From the NCBI GenBank assembly GCA_031286975.1, contig JAITTM010000181.1, positions 1 to 8,809 of the forward strand: 8,809 nucleotides of DNA, in the 5' to 3' direction. Within the stretch, counting starts at the first letter, position 1. Each line of letters begins with the position of its first letter. A model generated the notes under the pieces. That model worked only from the letters and a program-made list of their open reading frames with translations, did not search any database and had not been told where the DNA came from. Made by a program: the position numbers and the translations under genes. This DNA comes from Coriobacteriales bacterium (lineage in GTDB: Bacteria; Actinomycetota; Coriobacteriia; Coriobacteriales; UBA8131). This document shows, in pieces, positions 5,006-8,809 of this stretch.

Positions 5006-6328
5006 CTAACCATGCGCTCGGTCGAAGACGGATACGGACTCGATGTGATAGCTTTGCGCAAAGAGATCGACTGGACATACGGAGACAAGCCTGAAGCCGC
5101 CGCGCTCAAGCGCGGCGGCATCGCGTGCCAGGGTTGCCGGATTGCAGGATACGTAGACGAGCCGAGCCAGGCTGGATGCCGCAATCGCCTCCTGTGCCAA
5201 TTTTGAGAGCCCCGCGCGGGGAGGGTCGATCAGGGCGGCATCGGCAAAAGGGATGCTGGGCAGGATGCGTGCCACATCGCCGCCGATTATCTCGGCATCC
5301 AGATGGGCCTCGGCAAGCGCACGGCGCAGATCCGCGATGCTTGCGCTGGCCGATTCGATGGCGGTCACGTCGTCAAAGCGCTCGCACAGCGGGAGGGTGA
5401 AGGTGCCAACGCCGCTGTAGAGGTCGAGCACCTGCTGGTAGCCTCTGTCCTCAAGGGCACGCATCGCCTCGAGCACCAAAAGCTCGGCGGCGGAGGTGTT
5501 GACCTGGAAGAACGAGGGAGCGCTCAGCTTGAGGCTGTGTCCCAAAAAGTTCTCGCGCCAGTAGCCGTTACCGCGCAAGACCTCGACGCCCTTGAGCTTG
5601 CGCTCCTTCTGCGCGCCCGTGAACAGCACCCGTACGATGCTCGTGTTCTTGACCGCGCTGCTCAAGACCTTTGCCGCGATCGCGCGGGGAAATGCCCCCG
5701 GGTTGCCCCAGAGGGCGATCTCAAGGTCGCCGCTGCGCCGGGAAAGACGCAGCCCCACGCGCTTGACCGCGCTTTTTGCATCGATGTTGAGGTAGCTTAA
5801 GGCTCCCGCGAGTTTTTTGGGCAGCGTGCGGTGCTTCTCGGATACCAGCAGGCATGACTCGATGGGCACGGGAGCGTTGGAGTCGTCGGCGTGCATGCAG
5901 AGGCTGACCTGCGTGCCCTGCGTCAGCGCCACGAGCTCTATCTTGTTGCGATACCCCCAGGGTTGCTGCGCGGCAATGCAATCCAACACGAGCTCATCCG
6001 CATTGGAGAATCTGCCGATATGCTGCAGAGCGTCCACGACGATACGCCGCTTCCAGAACAGCTGCTGGTCATACGCGAGCACCTGCCAGGGACAGGCGCC
6101 GCATCTACTGGCATAGGGGCAGAGGGCATCGACGCGCTGTGCGGAGGGCTCCAGGATACGGGCGAGCTGTGCGGTGGCATACCCGCCCTTATCCGCGATC
6201 ACCTGTGCCTCAACCGTCTCACCGGGCAGCGCACCTTTGACAAAGAAGACCTTGCCCTCAGCGTTGCGCGCGACGCCTGCGCCGTGGTAGGCAAGGCTGT
6301 CGATCTCGAGTTGTTCTAAGGCACTCAT
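5006..6328 (-). CDS. rlmD: 23S rRNA (uracil-5) methyltransferase, RlmD/RumA type
   Basis: A 440-residue S-adenosylmethionine-dependent enzyme that methylates C5 of a uracil in RNA; homologues modify U1939 (and in some Gram-positives U747) of 23S rRNA. It has an N-terminal TRAM domain (about 1-60), a [4Fe-4S] cluster site with C70-x5-C76-x2-C79 plus probably C159, a core with FFQVN (273-277), the SAM-binding DLYSGVGTF (302-310), IDPPRAGL (367-374) and the SCNP motif with nucleophile Cys395, and a general-base Glu430 near the C terminus. All key residues are present. I chose ATG at 6328 (MSALEQLEID), which fits the family start; an in-frame GTG at 6376 would add 16 residues without a good ribosome site. 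The ATG itself has only AGGA 13 bases upstream. Exact site specificity (RlmD, RlmCD or TrmA-like) cannot be told from sequence. Confidence 0.9.
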   Translation of the reverse strand: MSALEQLEIDSLAYHGAGVARNAEGKVFFVKGALPGETVEAQVIADKGGYATAQLARILEPSAQRVDALCPYASRCGACPWQVLAYDQQLFWKRRIVVDALQHIGRFSNADELVLDCIAAQQPWGYRNKIELVALTQGTQVSLCMHADDSNAPVPIESCLLVSEKHRTLPKKLAGALSYLNIDAKSAVKRVGLRLSRRSGDLEIALWGNPGAFPRAIAAKVLSSAVKNTSIVRVLFTGAQKERKLKGVEVLRGNGYWRENFLGHSLKLSAPSFFQVNTSAAELLVLEAMRALEDRGYQQVLDLYSGVGTFTLPLCERFDDVTAIESASASIADLRRALAEAHLDAEIIGGDVARILPSIPFADAALIDPPRAGLSKLAQEAIAASSLARLVYVSCNPATLARDAAALERGGFRLVSVCPVDLFAQSYHIESVSVFDRAHG

Positions 6329-6415
6329 GAAAGGTTGCGTGTCCTGCCGTTTGTGAGGTTCTGCCCGCCCGCGCACCGTTTACCGGAGCATTCAGCGGAG
6401 TTTAACGAGTGTCTT

Positions 6416-6443
6416 TTGCAAGACCAGTTTTGATTTGTATAGT
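6416..6443 (+). promoter_or_regulatory. Ferredoxin promoter
   Basis: The -35 is TTGCAA (6416-6421, 4 of 6), the spacer is 16 bases and AT-rich at its end, and the -10 is TATAGT (6438-6443, 5 of 6). Transcription would start near 6450, about 70 bases before ATG 6520 and about 19 before the alternative GTG 6469. It lies in the gap between the divergent methyltransferase and ferredoxin genes; I found no equally good promoter for the minus strand. Confidence 0.6.
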
Positions 6444-6519
6444 TTAACAGAATACAGGAGATAAGGACGTGCTGCTGAGGGGTACCGCAGTGCGTGCTGT
6501 CAAATCGAAAGGAAGCTCA

Positions 6520-6690
6520 ATGGCTATTTCAATTAACGGAGCGGAATGTATCGCGTGTGGAGCCTGCGTTTCAGCCTGCCCACTTGATCTTATCACCGTG
6601 TCCGATGTCGCTGTTATCGAGGACACTGATTCCTGTATCGAATGCGGTTCCTGCGTCGATGCCTGCCCTCTTGGGATCATCGAACTGTAG
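6520..6690 (+). CDS. 2[4Fe-4S] bacterial-type ferredoxin
   Basis: A 56-residue soluble electron carrier with two [4Fe-4S] binding motifs: C10-x2-C13-x2-C16-x3-CP (C20) and C39-x2-C42-x2-C45-x3-CP (C49). The internal twofold repeat and length match clostridial-type ferredoxins, which pass low-potential electrons between oxidoreductases in anaerobes. ATG 6520 (MAISINGAECIACGAC) follows AAAGGA with suitable spacing and fits the family N terminus. However, an in-frame GTG at 6469, preceded by AGGAG at 6456-6460 with an 8-base gap, would add 17 residues; see findings. It stands alone with its own promoter, between the methyltransferase and the tRNA. Partners are not evident in this window. Confidence 0.93.
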   Translation: MAISINGAECIACGACVSACPLDLITVSDVAVIEDTDSCIECGSCVDACPLGIIEL

Positions 6691-6737
6691 GGTTACATGC
6701 CCTAATCGGCGTACTTCCAACGTTTCCTCTCTGAAAC

Positions 6738-6756
6738 TGTAGTAGAATTCCCTACA
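6738..6756. repeat. Near-palindrome upstream of tRNA-Arg, containing a -10-like box
   Basis: TGTAG (6738-6742) and CTACA (6752-6756) flank the six-base palindrome GAATTC (6745-6750), making an almost perfect 19-base palindrome that is off-centre by one base. The sequence TAGAAT at 6743-6748 inside it matches a -10 box 5 of 6 and is about 50 bases before the tRNA, but no -35 box is seen at 16-18 bases. It could be the tRNA promoter, a protein site or chance. Confidence 0.3.
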
Positions 6757-6794
6757 CGGTTCCTTTGCGGAGACGTTATTGTTTGTCAACCCGT

Positions 6795-6870
6795 GCCCCC
6801 TTAGCTCAGGGGATAGAGCGTCTGCCTCCGGAGCAGAAGGCCACAGGTTCGAATCCTGTAGGGGGCACCA
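6795..6870 (+). tRNA. tRNA-Arg (anticodon CCG)
   Basis: A complete 76-base cloverleaf. The acceptor stem is 6795-6801 with 6860-6866 (7 pairs). The D stem is GCTC/GAGC (6804-6807, 6816-6819). The anticodon stem is TCTGC/GCAGA (6821-6825, 6833-6837) with loop CTCCGGA and anticodon CCG at 6828-6830, reading the Arg codon CGG. The T stem is ACAGG/CCTGT with loop TTCGAAT (6848-6854). The discriminator is A (6867), and CCA is encoded at 6868-6870. Confidence 0.97.
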
Positions 6871-6900
6871 CATCATGCACCACACAGCTTTTCCTGGTTC

Positions 6901-6909
6901 TGGTAGAAT
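6901..6909 (+). promoter_or_regulatory. Extended -10 promoter for the cyclophilin gene
   Basis: TGG-TAGAAT has the TGn extension directly before a -10 box matching 5 of 6 (6904-6909). No -35 box is recognisable at the normal distance, as is typical of extended -10 promoters. The start would be near 6916, about 30 bases before the ATG at 6946 and after the end of the tRNA. Confidence 0.5.
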
Positions 6910-6945
6910 GAGGCAATCGTAGGCCGTACGTATATTGGAGGTTTT

Positions 6946-7470
6946 ATGGGCACCTACACACCCGAGTATCAACCTAATGGCAAGGAGATTGCCGTTATCA
7001 CCACAGGCAAGGGCGTCATCAGGGTTCAGCTGGCAGGAAATGACGCGCCCCTGCATGTGGGTAACTTCGTCGAGTTGGCGCAGAAGGGCTTTTATGACGG
7101 GCTCAAATTCCACAGGCTTGAGCCCAATTTCGTCATCCAGGGCGGTTGCCCCAACAGCAGGGAGCTCAGCTCCGAGCAGGTGAAAGCCGGTGGGTTTGGC
7201 TTGGGTACCGGTGGCCCCGGTTATGGCATCAAGGGCGAGTGGACGGTCAACCCCCACAATCAGCACAAGGATGGCACGCTTGCCATGGCGCGCTCACAGC
7301 ATCCTGACTCCGCTGGCTCGCAGTTCTATTTCTGCTTGGGCCCGCAATCATTTTTGGATGGGAATTACACCGTCTTTGGCGATCCTGCCGATCAGGAGAG
7401 TCTTGCCGTTATCCATGCCTTGGAGAAGGGCGACGAGATACTCTCGATTGCAATCGAGAACGCCAACTGA
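6946..7470 (+). CDS. Peptidyl-prolyl cis-trans isomerase, cyclophilin type
   Basis: A 174-residue single-domain cyclophilin that speeds cis-trans isomerisation of X-Pro bonds during protein folding. Active-site signatures are FHRLEPNFVIQGG (55-67, with Arg57 and Gln65), GTLAMARS (110-117), the strand with SQFYF (125-129, Gln126/Phe127) and SFLDGNYTVFG (135-145). The position of the cyclosporin-binding Trp of human cyclophilin A appears to be Phe136, as in many bacterial forms. There is no signal peptide, so it is cytoplasmic. The start is supported by GGAGG at 6937-6941. Compared with the smallest bacterial cyclophilins it carries an insertion around 70-100 (Gly-rich, GGFGLGTGGPGYG at 82-94) typical of Gram-positive and actinobacterial forms. 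The TPR gene follows after 23 bases. Confidence 0.95.
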   Translation: MGTYTPEYQPNGKEIAVITTGKGVIRVQLAGNDAPLHVGNFVELAQKGFYDGLKFHRLEPNFVIQGGCPNSRELSSEQVKAGGFGLGTGGPGYGIKGEWTVNPHNQHKDGTLAMARSQHPDSAGSQFYFCLGPQSFLDGNYTVFGDPADQESLAVIHALEKGDEILSIAIENAN

Positions 7471-7493
7471 GGAAGCCAGCTAAGGGGTTAATT

Positions 7494-8809
7494 TTGAACA
7501 GTAATTATTACATACAGGCAAAGACCGCCTATGATGCCGGTGATTACGCGCAGGCCTTGCGCGGTTTCTACAGCTGCCTCAAAGAGGATTACGCGAGCTT
7601 TGAGCCGGGCGATGCCGGCTTGGTGTATTACCGTCTTGGTAACTGCCTCATGAAGATACGCAGCTTCAACGAGGCGGCGGCGACCTACAAAAAGGCCTTG
7701 GAGGATCCTGATTATCAGGAGAAGGCCACAACCAACACCAATCTGGGCACCGCGCTTGTCGGCTTGGGCAACTATGAGGAGGCGATCACGCACTTCAAGG
7801 CTGCTTTGGCCGATCCGCTCAACGTCAAACCGTATCAGGCGGAGTTGGGTTTGGGCAACGCCTACTCAAAGCTGGCTATGACCATCGATGCCGGCACCGC
7901 CTATCGCAACGCGGCACTGGACGAGCGTAACCCCAATCCGGTCAGGGCGCTTATCAATCTGGGTGCCTGCTTTACCGCTCTCAATCGCCCCGGCGATGCC
8001 ATCGAGGCTTATCTTGCGGTTCTCGATTTCAAGGCCTCCGGCACCACGCTCAACAAGACCTACGCGAGTTTGGGGCAGGCCTATGTAGCCACGGGTCGAT
8101 ATCAGGAGGCTGTCAACGCGTTTCAGGATGCCTTGCGCGATGGCACCTATGTGCTTGCACCTGATGCCCAACAGGATTACCAAAAAGCGAGCTCCCTGCT
8201 CGCGGCGGGCGACCATGACCTCTCGGGGCTGGATACCCCCCCTGCGCCTGCCGCGCCCGCCTATGAAGAGGCGGCACCGTATCCCGAGGAGGGCTACGCA
8301 CAGCAATCGCCTGAGCAGGGTGACCAGTTCTACGGAGCGGGCAATGTGCCCCTGGCAAGTGATACCGGCTTCTTTACGGCAACCGATGCCGACCTCATCG
8401 AACTCAGCAAGCGGCAGCTACGTAAGGAGCGCAAACTGCGCCATACCGGGCTCAAGATATTCCTTGCCCTCATCATCTTGCTCGTTCTCGCCTTGGGAGC
8501 TGCCGTCGTTGCGTACACGCAGGGCATTGGCTATCCCTCACAGGAGACGGTTATCGAGGAGTTCTTCGCCGCACACGCGTCCGGTGCTGATGTCAAGCCC
8601 TATTGGGTCGATGCCACCGGTGCCGATGCTGATGCGATCGATCGCATCATGGAGATGGTTACGCCCAGCTCGCAGATCACCATCGATTACCTTGAGCGCT
8701 CCATGGCGCAAAGCAATGCCCTGGTGACAGCGCAGTTGCCCGAAGGCGGCTCGCTGCGGTATCACCTGCAGCTCACGCGCGATAAGCTCGGCTGGAAGAT
8801 AAGCGACCT
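7494..8809 (+). CDS. TPR-repeat protein with one membrane helix (3' end beyond window)
   Basis: Open for 438 codons and still open at the right edge. The start is TTG at 7494 (then NSNYYIQAKTAYDAGDY), preceded by AAGGGG at 7482-7487; no ATG fits. Residues 1-235 are helical tetratricopeptide repeats; clear units begin near 4 (AYDAGDYAQALRGF), 44 (YYRLGNCLMKIRSFNEAAATYKKAL), 82 (NLGTALVGLGNYEEAITHFKAAL), 115, 154 and 190 (YASLGQAYVATGRYQEAVNAF). Residues 246-290 are a Pro/Glu/Gln-rich linker. KRQLRKERKLRH (306-317) is a basic stop-transfer patch before one transmembrane helix (about 320-341). The remaining residues 342-438 would be outside the cell, giving a type II arrangement with TPRs in the cytoplasm. 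TPRs dock protein partners; no enzyme motif is visible. Close linkage to the cyclophilin suggests co-transcription. Confidence 0.88.
   Translation, partial: MNSNYYIQAKTAYDAGDYAQALRGFYSCLKEDYASFEPGDAGLVYYRLGNCLMKIRSFNEAAATYKKALEDPDYQEKATTNTNLGTALVGLGNYEEAITHFKAALADPLNVKPYQAELGLGNAYSKLAMTIDAGTAYRNAALDERNPNPVRALINLGACFTALNRPGDAIEAYLAVLDFKASGTTLNKTYASLGQAYVATGRYQEAVNAFQDALRDGTYVLAPDAQQDYQKASSLLAAGDHDLSGLDTPPAPAAPAYEEAAPYPEEGYAQQSPEQGDQFYGAGNVPLASDTGFFTATDADLIELSKRQLRKERKLRHTGLKIFLALIILLVLALGAAVVAYTQGIGYPSQETVIEEFFAAHASGADVKPYWVDATGADADAIDRIMEMVTPSSQITIDYLERSMAQSNALVTAQLPEGGSLRYHLQLTRDKLGWKISD

Noticed and set aside
5303..5800. 165-codon plus-strand ORF
   Set aside because: Antisense to the rRNA methyltransferase catalytic core, with no motif or ribosome site.
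6328..6376. GTG 6376 as the start of the rRNA methyltransferase
   Set aside because: There is no ribosome site, and the extra 16 polar residues do not fit the family N terminus, which matches MSALEQLEID from 6328.
6785..6790. Perfect TTGACA -35 box on the minus strand just before the tRNA
   Set aside because: No -10 box is found at 15-19 bases on that strand, and no minus-strand gene starts downstream within reach.
6571..7266. 231-codon minus-strand ORF crossing the ferredoxin, tRNA and cyclophilin start
   Set aside because: It is antisense to three better features. Its middle reads LQDSNLWPSAPEADALS, a well-known artefact peptide produced by translating the reverse strand of a tRNA gene.
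7488..8306. Two minus-strand ORFs (101 and 146 codons)
   Set aside because: They are antisense to the TPR gene, whose repeats, linker and membrane helix make a coherent protein.

Overview
The window looks like chromosomal DNA of a GC-rich Gram-positive anaerobe, most probably a member of the Coriobacteriia close to the Eggerthellaceae. This rests on three things read from the sequence. A membrane-anchored LuxR-type regulator lies divergent to a DmsA-type molybdopterin oxidoreductase. There is a small Cys-rich zinc-ribbon protein of a kind I associate with this class. A cyclophilin gene is followed by a TPR membrane protein. The genus cannot be fixed without a database search.

Left part (1-2210): the 5' end of a molybdopterin oxidoreductase gene runs off the left edge on the minus strand. 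A roughly 370-base divergent control region follows. It carries a good sigma-70-type promoter for the plus strand, two inverted repeats and a possible 28-codon leader peptide that is in frame with the next gene and separated from it by a single TGA. Then comes a 538-residue regulator with about 12 membrane segments and a C-terminal LuxR DNA-binding domain. The simplest reading is a sensor/regulator paired with the enzyme it controls.

Middle part (2211-4997, minus strand): a probable operon read right to left from a promoter at 4969-4997. It encodes a GNAT acetyltransferase of the phosphinothricin-acetyltransferase type, a P1-family (DmpA/NylC-like) self-cleaving amidohydrolase/aminopeptidase whose start overlaps the previous stop as ATGA, an alpha/beta hydrolase with a complete Ser-Asp-His triad, and the 64-residue zinc-ribbon protein. 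The first three suggest acylation and hydrolysis of small amides or esters; the substrate is unknown.

Right part (5006-8809): a 23S rRNA uracil-5 methyltransferase of the RlmD/RumA type (minus) is divergent from a short 2[4Fe-4S] ferredoxin (plus), which has its own promoter. A tRNA-Arg(CCG) with encoded CCA follows. Next is a cyclophilin-type peptidyl-prolyl isomerase and, 23 bases downstream, a TPR protein with one transmembrane helix that starts at TTG and runs off the right edge. These are mostly housekeeping genes.

I saw no transposase, CRISPR array, phage gene, rRNA or long repeat. The most unusual part is the leader ORF and operator-like repeats ahead of the membrane LuxR regulator.
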